Part shown: in pieces, positions 1 to 7,700 of the stretch
Position numbering within the stretch: the first letter of the stretch is position 1
How the letters are laid out: every line of letters starts with the position of its first letter
The notes under the pieces: generated by a model
What the model was told of the DNA's origin: nothing
The model's database searches: none
The model's input: the letters and a program-made list of their open reading frames with translations, nothing else
Assembly: GCA_036558645.1 (NCBI GenBank)
Contig: DATBFG010000011.1
Span: 1 to 15,652 of the forward strand
From: DATBFG01 sp036558645
GTDB taxonomy: Bacteria; Acidobacteriota; Terriglobia; Terriglobales; Acidobacteriaceae
Length of the DNA: 15,652 nt
Direction: 5' to 3'
Program-made: the position numbers and the translations under genes

Positions 1-1726
1 AAGCAGCTTCGGTGATGGCGAGTTCGCGCGGGAAGTTTTGTTGGTACTGGCCCGGCGTGCGCAAGCTGTGGTCGCGCAGGCCGACATTGATCGGCGAAGA
101 TTTTTGTCCGATCTGAAACGTCCCGTAAGCGCGTTCGAGCACCGTGTGCGTACCGTCGTATATCCAGGGATCTTCAATATCGTTCGCAATCCCGGAGAGA
201 ACGCCCTTGTCGTCTGGCTGGTCGGGTGCGGGAATCGTGGGTAGGCCGGCGAGAATGGCTCCGACCAGGCGGTCATCCTGCATGGCGGGCATGTAGTGGT
301 CGATTTCGAATGCGGCTAAGTTGCCCTTGGCGTCCAGACCGATCTTTACGTCCGCAAGAGCGGCGGAGGACTGCGTGGACCATTGGAAATCGTCGGGACG
401 CATCCACTGCACCCGCACGGGTTTGCCCACGGCTTGCGACAGAATGACGGCTTCGTCTTCGGCGCCTGCGTTGCCGCCATTGGAGCGGCCATAGTGACCG
501 GCTCCGGCGAAGGTACGCACGACGACCTTGTCGACAGGGGTACCGAGCATATGCGCGATGTCTCGGCGCAGCGCTTGCGCATACTGCGTGTGGCTGTAGA
601 CGTAGACAGTCCCGTCGGGCCGCACATCCGCGGTGGCCATCGTGGGTCCAATGGGCGCGTGCTTCAGAAACGGACGTTCGTACGTGGCGGTCAGCTTTTT
701 GGGCGAGCCGGCGAGAGCGGCGGCGACGTTGCCCTTCGACTTATCGCTTTTAGCGGGGGGAACCCTCTTCCAGTCGGCATCTTCCTTCAGAAACGCGTAC
801 AGGCGGTCACTGCCAGGAAGCCCCTTCCAGTCGCTCCATTTTGTGTCGGCGTCTACGTGCTGCGCGGCCTGGATCGCTTCCCATTCGGTAGGCGCGACCA
901 CGCCAACCAGGTTCCCTTTAATGATGACCTGCGCATTCGGGAAACGAGCTTTGTCGAGCGGACCGGCGGAAATCAGTTTCGAGCCGAGGGTTTTCGGATG
1001 GACGACACGGCCGTGCAACATGCCGGGAAGCCGCACGTCGGTGACCCAGGTTTCTTTCGCCGTGACCTTCGGCACGACTGCGGGGTTCGAGAACGATTTG
1101 CCCACAACCGCGTATTGGCTGACCGGCTTGAGCGGCGGGTTCCCCTCGACCGTTAAGCCGTCGCCGGTTTGCAGGTCGCCCTTTACCGGGATAGTGAGAC
1201 TGAGCTGCTGATTTTTGACGAGGCCGCCGTAGGAGACGCTTTTCCCACCGCCAGAGACGATGCCGTCCTTGACCGAAAGCTGGTCCTTGGGAACGCCGAG
1301 TTGCTGCGAAGCGAGCTCGAGCAACGCCTGATGAACATAGGCCGCAGCCTTGCGGATGTTCGGCATGCCCTCGGCGAGAAGACCATAGGTGCCGCCGCCA
1401 TCGGGAGTGCGATCGGTATCGCCCGAGATGATCTTGGTGATGGCTTCGAACGGAACGCCGAGTTCTTCAGCGACGATTTGGCGATAGGCGGTGAAGATGG
1501 TGCTCTGGCCGAAATCGGACTTGCCGGTGCGGATCAGGATGGTGTTGTCGGCGTGAATCTCGATCCAGGAGTTCGGGAGCGCAGGGTTGATTTCATTGCC
1601 TGGTCGTACGACGGTTTTCTGCCGCGTGTCTGCTTTTAGCAAGCTGAAGCCGACCAGGAGCGAGCCACCGGTTTTGACAAACCCGCGGCGGGAGAGCGAC
1701 GCGCCGAAGACGTTTTTCGTGGTCAT
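1..1726 (-). CDS. Molybdopterin-binding large subunit, xanthine dehydrogenase/isoquinoline 1-oxidoreductase (IorB) type, partial
   Basis: The frame is open for 575 codons from the ATG at 1726 to the window's left edge, so the C-terminus is missing (the family usually has about 700-750 residues). The N-terminus has a twin-arginine signal (SRRGFVKTGG, Arg13-Arg14, then a hydrophobic stretch to about residue 30), so a folded, cofactor-loaded enzyme is probably exported to the periplasm. Family-like segments follow in order: a WIEIHADNTILIRTGKSDFG block near residue 60, a VTDVRLPGMLHGRVV segment, and GAGHYGRSNGGNAGAEDEAV followed by PVRVQWMRPDDF in the Mo-cofactor region. By family, it hydroxylates an N-heterocycle or aldehyde with water as oxygen donor; the substrate cannot be read from sequence. 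An AGGAGG at 1732-1737 lies 5 bases before the start, which overlaps the stop of the small-subunit gene (ATGA), indicating translational coupling. Family assignment is firm, substrate unknown. Confidence 0.92.
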   Translation of the reverse strand, partial: MTTKNVFGASLSRRGFVKTGGSLLVGFSLLKADTRQKTVVRPGNEINPALPNSWIEIHADNTILIRTGKSDFGQSTIFTAYRQIVAEELGVPFEAITKIISGDTDRTPDGGGTYGLLAEGMPNIRKAAAYVHQALLELASQQLGVPKDQLSVKDGIVSGGGKSVSYGGLVKNQQLSLTIPVKGDLQTGDGLTVEGNPPLKPVSQYAVVGKSFSNPAVVPKVTAKETWVTDVRLPGMLHGRVVHPKTLGSKLISAGPLDKARFPNAQVIIKGNLVGVVAPTEWEAIQAAQHVDADTKWSDWKGLPGSDRLYAFLKEDADWKRVPPAKSDKSKGNVAAALAGSPKKLTATYERPFLKHAPIGPTMATADVRPDGTVYVYSHTQYAQALRRDIAHMLGTPVDKVVVRTFAGAGHYGRSNGGNAGAEDEAVILSQAVGKPVRVQWMRPDDFQWSTQSSAALADVKIGLDAKGNLAAFEIDHYMPAMQDDRLVGAILAGLPTIPAPDQPDDKGVLSGIANDIEDPWIYDGTHTVLERAYGTFQIGQKSSPINVGLRDHSLRTPGQYQQNFPRELAITEAA

Positions 1727-2247
1727 GCGTTCCTCCTCTTCGCTATGGTTTCGGCAGCGCGCTGAACCGCCTCAATAATCGCCGTGTAAGTGCCGCAGCG
1801 GCAGAGATGCGCAGATACACCGGAAGTGAACGCGTCTTTGATTTGTGCGACGGTCGGGGACGGGGTGTGCTCCAGCAGCTCCGTGGCTTTGATCATCATG
1901 CCGTTCTGGCAGAAGCCGCAGAGCGGGGTTTGCTCTTCGATCCACGCCTGCTGGACAGGGTGAAGTGTTTTGGCAGCTTCTTCGGCGGGCAGTTTGTTCT
2001 GGCGCGCCCAGCGGGCCGGAAGACCTTCGAGCGTGGTGACTTCTTTACCGGCAGCGGCCGCCAGCGGGGTGATGCAGGACCTGACTTCTTTGCCGTTCAA
2101 GAGTACGGAACAGGCTCCGCATTGGGCCATGCCGCACCCGAACTGCGGGCCGGTAAGCTCGAGATCGTTTCGCAAAACATAGAGCAGAGGCGTATCGGCG
2201 GAGGCGTGAAGCTCTCGCGATACGCCATTGACGACAACAGTGGTCAT
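1723..2247 (-). CDS. (2Fe-2S)-binding small subunit of the molybdenum hydroxylase (IorA/CoxS type)
   Basis: This is a complete 174-residue protein, normal for the family. It passes electrons from the molybdopterin centre through two [2Fe-2S] clusters. The N-terminal plant-type ferredoxin domain carries C38, C43, C46 and C58 (GCGMAQCGACSVLLNG). The C-terminal helical domain carries C110 and C113 (LCGFCQNGMM) and C149 and C151 (HLCRCGTY), so all eight ligands are present. It has no export signal and would have to be co-exported with the Tat-signalled large subunit, as in other IorAB-type enzymes (inference). The ATG at 2247 is supported by GGGGAGG at 2253-2259, five bases upstream. The gene is first in the operon, and its TGA overlaps the large subunit's ATG. 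No promoter could be identified with confidence in the 170 bases upstream. Confidence 0.95.
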   Translation of the reverse strand: MTTVVVNGVSRELHASADTPLLYVLRNDLELTGPQFGCGMAQCGACSVLLNGKEVRSCITPLAAAAGKEVTTLEGLPARWARQNKLPAEEAAKTLHPVQQAWIEEQTPLCGFCQNGMMIKATELLEHTPSPTVAQIKDAFTSGVSAHLCRCGTYTAIIEAVQRAAETIAKRRNA

Positions 2248-2419
2248 AGAAACCTCCCCGTTTACGGGCTGAGCTCGTATCGAAACGATTGTATCTCCCG
2301 GATCTCCGTCCGGGGGGCGCGGTCGGCGCCGCTCCCCTCTGACCTTTCTCGCCGAAGAGGTTTTCCGGACGGCGATTTTTGAGGACGCGCGTGCGCCGGC
2401 AGCAACTCGTGCACACGCG

Positions 2420-2671
2420 TCAAAACTTAGATCTCTTCTGTTTCACCGCCGCTTGGAACGCCTTGTGTCCGGATTTATGAGTTTCCAGTTCAACGTCGGC
2501 CTCGGCGACCTTGCGTGCTTTCGCATATGCTTTCTTGGCAGCTGTTGTAAACGCACCGCTTTCGGCGTGGCGTGCGTGATTCGATTGCTTGCGGTAGTAC
2601 GTGATCGCTGTCCTACGCGAAAACCCGATCACGATGCGAAATGGAAATTCTCGTGAATTCCGGACGGTCAC
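2420..2671 (-). CDS. Small lysine/alanine-rich hypothetical protein, possibly with an IS-derived N-terminus
   Basis: This 83-codon frame is not a family I recognise. The C-terminal half (AAKKAYAKARKVAEADVELE, then THKSGHKAFQAAVKQKRSKF) is helical, Ala/Lys-rich and basic, like a real small nucleic-acid-binding or structural protein. The N-terminal part, about residues 10-21, reads antisense through a 36-base sequence that is also found at the left end of the IS remnant at 4894. The annotated start is therefore probably not native: either an IS end landed in the 5' part of an older gene, or translation begins further in. No convincing ribosome-binding site precedes the ATG. It is probably a 3' remnant of a former gene. 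Confidence 0.35.
   Translation of the reverse strand: MTVRNSREFPFRIVIGFSRRTAITYYRKQSNHARHAESGAFTTAAKKAYAKARKVAEADVELETHKSGHKAFQAAVKQKRSKF
2608..2643 (+). repeat. Solo copy of the IS left end (36 bp)
   Basis: These 36 bases match 4894-4929 with two mismatches by eye (TGTCCTACGC at the outer end, ATCACGATGCGAAATG at the inner end). The second copy sits just before the transposase gene at 4957, in the same orientation. No transposase follows this copy, so it is most simply a leftover IS end after internal deletion. It could also be a mini-element or a target-associated repeat. Confidence 0.7.
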
Positions 2672-2701
2672 GGGCGGCGTATTCCACGTTTCCGCGGCGC
2701 C

Positions 2702-2956
2702 ATGCGCGATCCGCTCCCGTTCCAGGGTAGCTACGTCGCGAAACGCACCTATATGATCGACCTGAGCCGGTTGCCCACCGGCGAATATGGCCTGCTATCG
2801 CCCGGTTCTTCGATGGCGTCGAGTGCCAGGGCGCAACTCGGCAAGATGTACACGTTTTCGCTTGGGCGGATGCAATCCGTCGACTCTCCAGCCGGCGCGC
2901 CACCTGCGAAAAGAAGCTGGAAGCAAACGGTTCTCAAGAAAGCGGATCCGTTTTAG
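2702..2956 (+). pseudogene. C-terminal fragment of a secreted/surface protein (unnamed acidobacterial type)
   Basis: The frame reads YMIDLSRLPTGEYGLLSPGS, then a short Ser/Ala stretch and GKMYTFSL. The pattern 'x-P-x-GEYG-L-PG ... GKMYTF' recalls the C-terminal end of secreted hypothetical proteins I know from Acidobacteria, but I cannot name the family. The codons upstream, back to the TGA at 2654, do not look coding, and no ribosome-binding site is seen. The frame also runs well past the point (about 2865) where the family-like segment stops. It is best regarded as a 3' remnant joined to unrelated sequence. Confidence is low. Confidence 0.3.
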
Positions 2957-3262
2957 ACCAATCGAACTTGAGCCAGGAATTTGCTCGAAGTGTTCGTGGA
3001 CTGCTAGCTCAAGACTGACGAAAATCAAGATTGCCGCTGGTGGGTCTGGTAACAGCTGCGGTGAATTTGCCAATACACGGATAAGCTTGAAAAAGCATAT
3101 ATCTCAAATTCTATACCGCCTAGCGCATGATTTGTAACATCCGCTGCGATGACCCAAGCACGGCGGGCAGGACTGTCTCAGCAAATGCTATCGGACGTTC
3201 TGGCTCTGAATGACCCTCGCCGCCTATGCGGCGCGCCGTCAGCGAAACAATCGATAACTTTA
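2957..3262. other. Intergenic, no gene recognised
   Basis: Short open frames exist on both strands here, but none shows family resemblance, a ribosome-binding site or a convincing codon pattern. The first 180 bases are more AT-rich than the flanks. Nothing beyond the terminator at its right edge can be supported. Confidence 0.6.
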
Positions 3263-3303
3263 TCCGAAGAAAACTGGCCTGTTCCCTGCGGGGAGCAGCC
3301 AGT
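3263..3303 (-). terminator. Intrinsic terminator of the EXORDIUM-like gene
   Basis: On the minus strand, 13 bases after the TAA at 3317, there is an inverted repeat: a six-pair outer stem (ACTGGC/GCCAGT), one bulged base, a seven-pair inner stem (with one G-U pair) and a four-base loop, spanning 3303-3273. It is followed by TTTTCTTC. The stem, T-tract and position fit a rho-independent terminator reading leftwards. Confidence 0.8.
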
Positions 3304-3316
3304 AAGTTATACTGCG

Positions 3317-4726
3317 TTATCCTGGAATCGGAACCAGTTTCCAATACTGGTTGGCACCGCCCCAGTAGAAATGGGAGTAGATTTCCGCATAAGGAAGTTT
3401 CGAAGACCCGCCGACACTCACTACTCGACCTGAGTTGAATATCATAAGATCTCCATAACCTCCAGATATGCTGGGCCTAGAATAACCGAATATCTGGTTA
3501 TCGCCACCCCAGAAAGGCCATGTCTGCAGAAGAACTCCGTCCTCCGTAGCAGAAGGGCCACCGCGGACATCCAGCGCCTCTCCATTGCTCCTGGCGATGA
3601 TTCTGTAGCCACCGTTCGTGGCGGTGAAGCTGAACTGCTGGCGATGGTCTTCGACGTTACAGGACTCCTGGTACATGGCCTGGCCATTCTGGCTCGATGT
3701 ACCAATAGCTGTAAGGCAAAGACCGCTGTTTTTCGAAACGATTTGAAACCATTGGTTCGAGGGGATGTAGGCCGGCCATTGCAGTGCGCAATAACCAGGG
3801 CCGTCATTCGCCCAGAGCTGCTGAAGAAGGTAATTTCTACCGCCGAGCGATACGTTATACATGGAACCGTTGGGAGCGGTTTTCACGCTCCCGAATCTCC
3901 ATGCACACAGATCAGCCATCTCACCGAGCTGCGAGTTCCATGCCATGTTCCTATTCGTTACAGACTCTGACAACTCATGGGCGATCATGTTGACCAGAGC
4001 ATCGCCCTGCGGGTTGTCGTTCGGGCTTATGTGCGGTTGCACTGTACAGACGCTCGAACCAGGGCCAATCAGCGCGTAGCTCAAGAACTGCTCCGTACCA
4101 GGGATGTCAAATGAACCATGGTAGGCGCAGTATGACGTCCCATACCCGCTGAGCGGTATATCCGGCGACGTGAACACGAAGTACACACCCTTGGTATCCT
4201 TCGGCAGATGACGACCATTGATTGCGTCCTGTACTATCTGAATGATATGAGGATTGTTCGCACCTTGTGAATAGTTGTCATACCATGTACCGGCAACTCT
4301 CACTGCTCCCGATATGCGAGAATAGCTTCCATCGCTTGCAAGCATATCATCGTAATAGCTACGAGTGATGTTGAAATAGGGTGACTTACTGAGCGCGCTC
4401 ATGAAGGTTGTCACTAAAGGAACGGCTGTGTTACCAGACCAGTTTCCGTACCAGATGAGGTACAGATTGACGGTTCCCGTCATTACCGGACCGCCATAAT
4501 AATTGATTCCATGACCTTGCGGAAAATTACTCGACACTTCCGGTCCTAGACTTTCCATTTCTTGCGCACTCATTGTCCGCGGGTCCGCACGAGAAACGCC
4601 CGGAGGCAGAAGTATGTGCTTCGACTGTGGGCTGGAGGGAATTATGGTATTGCGGCTTGGCGTTACTTGGGCAGCAAAAAATACGAACAATACTAGGGAC
4701 TGAAAGAATGTGAGCGTTGTTTTCAC
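3317..4726 (-). CDS. Secreted EXORDIUM/PHI-1-like protein with C-terminal ricin-type lectin domain
   Basis: The protein has 469 residues from the GTG at 4726. A Sec-type signal occupies residues 1 to about 20 (KTTLTFFQSLVLFVFFAAQ). Residues of roughly 75-315 match the plant phosphate-induced/EXORDIUM fold (PHI-1, PF04674): YYGGPVMTGTVNLYLIWYG near the start, GVYFVFTSPDI in the middle, and the diagnostic pair IAHELSES (His250, Glu251) and GEMADLCAW (Glu269). Together these resemble a metal-site-like signature. Residues 325-469 form a ricin-B/CBM13-like beta-trefoil (NQWFQIVSKNSGLCLT, DNQIFGYS, NQYWKLVP), suggesting carbohydrate binding outside the cell. The biochemical activity of the family is not established; plant members affect growth and sugar signalling. 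The gene is monocistronic, with its own terminator. An in-frame ATG at 4771 would add 15 residues but lacks a ribosome-binding site. Cysteines are plentiful, in keeping with export. Confidence 0.9.
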   Translation of the reverse strand: MKTTLTFFQSLVLFVFFAAQVTPSRNTIIPSSPQSKHILLPPGVSRADPRTMSAQEMESLGPEVSSNFPQGHGINYYGGPVMTGTVNLYLIWYGNWSGNTAVPLVTTFMSALSKSPYFNITRSYYDDMLASDGSYSRISGAVRVAGTWYDNYSQGANNPHIIQIVQDAINGRHLPKDTKGVYFVFTSPDIPLSGYGTSYCAYHGSFDIPGTEQFLSYALIGPGSSVCTVQPHISPNDNPQGDALVNMIAHELSESVTNRNMAWNSQLGEMADLCAWRFGSVKTAPNGSMYNVSLGGRNYLLQQLWANDGPGYCALQWPAYIPSNQWFQIVSKNSGLCLTAIGTSSQNGQAMYQESCNVEDHRQQFSFTATNGGYRIIARSNGEALDVRGGPSATEDGVLLQTWPFWGGDNQIFGYSRPSISGGYGDLMIFNSGRVVSVGGSSKLPYAEIYSHFYWGGANQYWKLVPIPG

Positions 4727-4733
4727 AGAGTTA

Positions 4734-4741
4734 CTCTCCTT
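4734..4741 (-). promoter_or_regulatory. Ribosome-binding site fixing a GTG start
   Basis: AAGGAGAG on the minus strand lies about 7-9 bases before the GTG at 4726, whose next codons begin the signal peptide (AAA ACA ACG). This favours GTG 4726 over the upstream ATG at 4771 as the start of the EXORDIUM-like gene. Confidence 0.75.
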
Positions 4742-4893
4742 TGAGTAGCTGAAGCTTCCGGGTATACGCACCCTCTGGGCTGCACGGATGGAAAGGAAGG
4801 TCCACGATCAGGCACGACGGCAGGCGTGGAACCGGATGACTATCCCTAGTAGGGTACTGAAAAACGGAGGTCCAAGAGGGGAGCCGGTTTTCC

Positions 4894-4929
4894 CTGTCCT
4901 ACGCAAAAACTCGATCACGATGCGAAATG
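4894..4929 (+). repeat. IS left end (36 bp), copy of 2608-2643
   Basis: The sequence starts CTGTCCTACGC and ends ATGCGAAATG, 27 bases before the transposase ATG. It differs from the copy at 2608-2643 at two positions. The outer TG fits the TG...CA ends of rve-type IS elements. No inverted partner (GCGTAGGACA) was found at the right side, so the right end is lost. Confidence 0.7.
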
Positions 4930-5950
4930 ACTTGGTTAGGGTGAGGCGATTGCAGGATGTTCAACGTCTGCAGCCGGCTTTCCACCTTCGTTTGGAACCT
5001 GCGCACGATCGTCAGTGGTGGTTTGAATTCTTCACCAGTGTGTGGCGGCGCCGCACGGCTTTGGACAGCTGAGAATCTGTTCTTGCGGAAACAATTGGCC
5101 CTTTCCCGAGAGCGGGAGAAGAGAGCGAGGCCCACGACTGCTGCCGACCGTTTTGTATTCTCCAAACTGGCTCGCTGGTTCGGCTGGCGTAGTGCATTGA
5201 TGATCGTCAAACCAGCTACCTTGATTGGCTGGCATCGCAACGCATTCCGGCTCTTCTGGCACTGGAAATCGAGACCGGTCGAGAGACCACGAGTGACTGC
5301 TGAGGTCACGAACTTGATTCGGCGTTTAGCAGCTGAGAATCCAACTTGGGGAGAAAAACGCATTACGGATGAGTTGTTACCGAAGCTGCAGATTCGGCGA
5401 TCGCCACGCACAGTCGTCAAATACTGCAAACTACCGCCGCGGCCCGTGGATCCAAGAGACCAGCGCTGGCCCAGCTTCCTGAAAAATCACGCAAACGCAA
5501 TCGTAGCTTGCGATTTCTTCACGGTTGTGACGGCTTGTTTTCGCGTGGTCTATGTATTTGTGGCGCTGGAGATCCGTTCCGGTGGGTGATTCATTTCAAT
5601 GCGACCAAACATCCCACGGCGGCGTGGACTTTGCAACAGTTGCGGGAAGCGCTACCGGGTGATCGGGAATACAAGTTCCTGCTTCACGACCGCCACAAGA
5701 GCTTCTCTATTGCGTTGGATGGGGAGGTCGCGAACTGGGGTATCGAAGTCTTAAAATCACCGGCACGTACGCCAACGGCGAATGCTTTCTGCGAACGATT
5801 AATCGGAACGATCCGTCGAGAGTGTTTGGATTACGTGATCCCGCTGAGCGAATCTCATCTGAAGCGGACGCTTCGAGAATGGATGGAGCATTACAATACC
5901 GGCCGTCCTCATCAGTCCTTGGGGCCAGGTATTCCCGATCAGGCTAAGCA
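4895..5950 (+). mobile_element. Truncated insertion sequence (IS3/IS481-like, rve transposase)
   Basis: The element is defined by the repeated left end at 4895 and the transposase gene. The right boundary is uncertain (about 5940-5990). There the transposase loses similarity after GPGIPD, and the frame of a CHAT-protein remnant begins. The usual GGLHHEY-type C-terminus of the family and any right inverted repeat are absent, so the element has been deleted or recombined at its right end and cannot be autonomous. Confidence 0.75.
4957..5950 (+). pseudogene. Integrase-core (rve) DDE transposase, frameshifted and 3'-truncated
   Basis: The first frame (4957-5589) holds the N-terminal helical region (AENLFLRKQLALSRERE, FSKLARWFGWRSAL, TLIGWHRNAFRLFWHWKSRP), a GEKRI-type DNA-binding segment and the start of the catalytic core with the first Asp (AIVACDFFTVV). 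It runs into TGA after LEIRS. The next frame then continues the same protein: RWVIHFNATKHPTAAWTLQQ, the second Asp region (LLHDRHKSFS) and the Glu (FCERLIGTIRRECLD). Restoring one C near 5579 would make IRS-RWVIHF continuous, so this is a single-base loss. The HDRHKSFS segment differs from the usual HDRD-type motif, though the Asp itself is kept. Similarity ends at GPGIPD, near 5938. It is closely related to, but not a copy of, the transposase fragment at the right edge of the window. Confidence 0.88.
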
Positions 5951-5991
5951 GAAGTTGCCGACAAACGACGAGAGGGCTGGATCGGCAAAGC

Positions 5992-7542
5992 GCCATGCTA
6001 GGCGGAAGTGGCGAAGGTGCCAGCCAGTTCCACAAGCAATACGCGGATTACTATCGAGAACTAGTCGCGCTGCTAGTTCATAAAAGAGACGTAAACCGCG
6101 CATTCGAGACCTTGAAGCGATCACGTGCGCAGACTCTAGGACGCATGCTCGCTGGAGGAGACCTCCAGCTACACACCGGGGCCCCAAAGGCGCTCGTCGA
6201 AGAAGAGCGCCGGTTGAACACGCAGATTTCCGATTTGGCAGCAGACCTTTGACGCTTGAGGCCAGTGTCTCAAGCAGGCACTTCCCAACAGAAATTAGTC
6301 CAGAGAATGGCGGATTTGCTCAACGAACGTGAGCAAGTGCGCTCTGATGCGATCGCAGAATGCTCGGTACTCCGCCCTTACACAACCCGCAGCCTGTACG
6401 GTTATTGGAAATCCAAAGACAGTTGGATCAAACACATTGTTGCTGGAGTACTCTGTCGGCCGAAGTGGCAGTTATCTGTTCGCAGTCACGCAAAACTCAA
6501 TCGCATATTTTGAAATAGCATCTCGGGAGAAGATCGACTCGGCAGCCAGGGCGCTGTACCACAGTCTCAGTTCGCGCGGTCAGGTCCGCGAAACCATTGC
6601 ACGTCAAGAGACGGAATTGGGCGCCAGAGTCCTGGACCCAGCTATCAAGCTGATCGAACGATATCACCGGCTGATCGTCGTAGCAGACGGCGCCCTCGAA
6701 TATATTTTGTTCGGCGTGCTGCCGGTCGGTGCGGCGGCGCTCTTGACTGACCACGAAATCGTGAACTGCCCGTCGGGCTCCTTTCTAGTGCGTATCGCGA
6801 ATGTGCCGCAATCGGCCAGGCGGTACTTGTATGACGCTGCAATCTTGGCAGATCCGGCGCTCACCCGGGACGACAAAAGAGTGATCGAGCGACCCAACGA
6901 TCAGCGGCAACATGATCTACCTGGCAAACCCGATCACTATTTTGCAGTTACCGCGCCTGCTGGAGTCAAGGAAAGAGGCTCTGAGCATCGCGAAGGTGTT
7001 TCCGCCCGGACGTGTTTTCGAGGCATTTGATTTCGATGCCAACTCGACAATAATGAATGGCCGCGCCATCCGCAGAAGCCGAATTCTGCACCTTGCGACG
7101 CATGGCCTTTTCGATGCCCAGAACGCGCAACTCTCTGGCTTGTTTTTTCGCTTGTAGGCAAAACGGCGAGCCGGAGACGGGCTTCTACGGCTTGGCAAAC
7201 ATTTTCAATGCGGACTTTCAGGCTCAGCTTGTTGTGTTGAGCGGATGTGAGACGGCGCTCGGAGAACAAGTGGATGGCGAGGGCCTTATCGGCGTGACGT
7301 GGGGCTTCCTGTATGCCGGTGCACGCATGGTTGTCTCCAGCCTCTGGAAAGTGGATGAGGAGGCGACTGCAGAGCTGATGGCGACCTTCTACGAGGGAAT
7401 GATTCAAAACAGAATGCCGCCGGCGCGGGTACGCCACGCAGCGCAAATTCTGATTTCGTGAAACCCGAAGTGGTCAGATCCATTTTATTGGGCTGGCTTC
7501 AGGCTGGAAGGTGAGTGGCGATTGCACTCGGTATCGAGATGA
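5992..7542 (+). pseudogene. CHAT-domain (caspase-like) protein, degraded, TPR N-terminus lost
   Basis: The protein is followed across three frames. In order they read: the helical linker typical of TPR-CHAT proteins (AFETLKRSRAQTLGRMLA, near 6100); after a TGA at 6250, KLVQRMADLLNEREQ; then, in another frame, ARYSALTQP, NTLLLEYSVGRSGSYLFAVT and YHRLIVVADGALEYILFGVL (to about 6890). A third frame gives LPRLLESRKEALSIAKVFPP and the catalytic-His motif RILHLATHGLF (near 7080-7112). After another shift near 7150 comes ETGFYGLANIFN and the catalytic-Cys motif VVLSGCETALG (near 7225), GFLYAGARMVVSSLWKVDEE. A TGA at 7459 then interrupts the conserved end (NPKWSDPFYWAGFRLEGEW). Both catalytic residues survive, but at least three shifts and two stops make it non-functional. 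The TPR part was presumably lost where the IS remnant now abuts. Intact relatives are signalling or defence proteases; the role here is unknown. Confidence 0.88.
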
Positions 7543-7700
7543 GCGCTCTGAAAAGCACCAAACACCAAAGCCTGTCCATATTAATTCGTCGGTCCAGGTC
7601 CTTGATGTCGTTGAGTTCTGGCACATTCAGGACCGGCTAGCGCAGCAATATTGAACAACCGAACCGTACACGTATCGCCGAACAATTTCAGCTCGGGTGC

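Noticed and set aside
383..1211. Long plus-strand open frames opposite the molybdopterin subunit (257 and 192 codons)
   Set aside because: The minus strand reads a clear, continuous family protein through the whole stretch. The plus-strand frames are high-GC antisense shadows with no motifs.
4726..4771. Upstream ATG (4771) as start of the EXORDIUM-like gene
   Set aside because: It would place a polar, charged stretch before the signal peptide and has no ribosome-binding site. AAGGAG sits correctly before GTG 4726.
4772..4893. Possible further IS end (CTAGTAGGGTACTGAAAAACGG region)
   Set aside because: It has the look of an IS terminus, but there is no second copy in the window and no inverted partner, so it cannot be supported.
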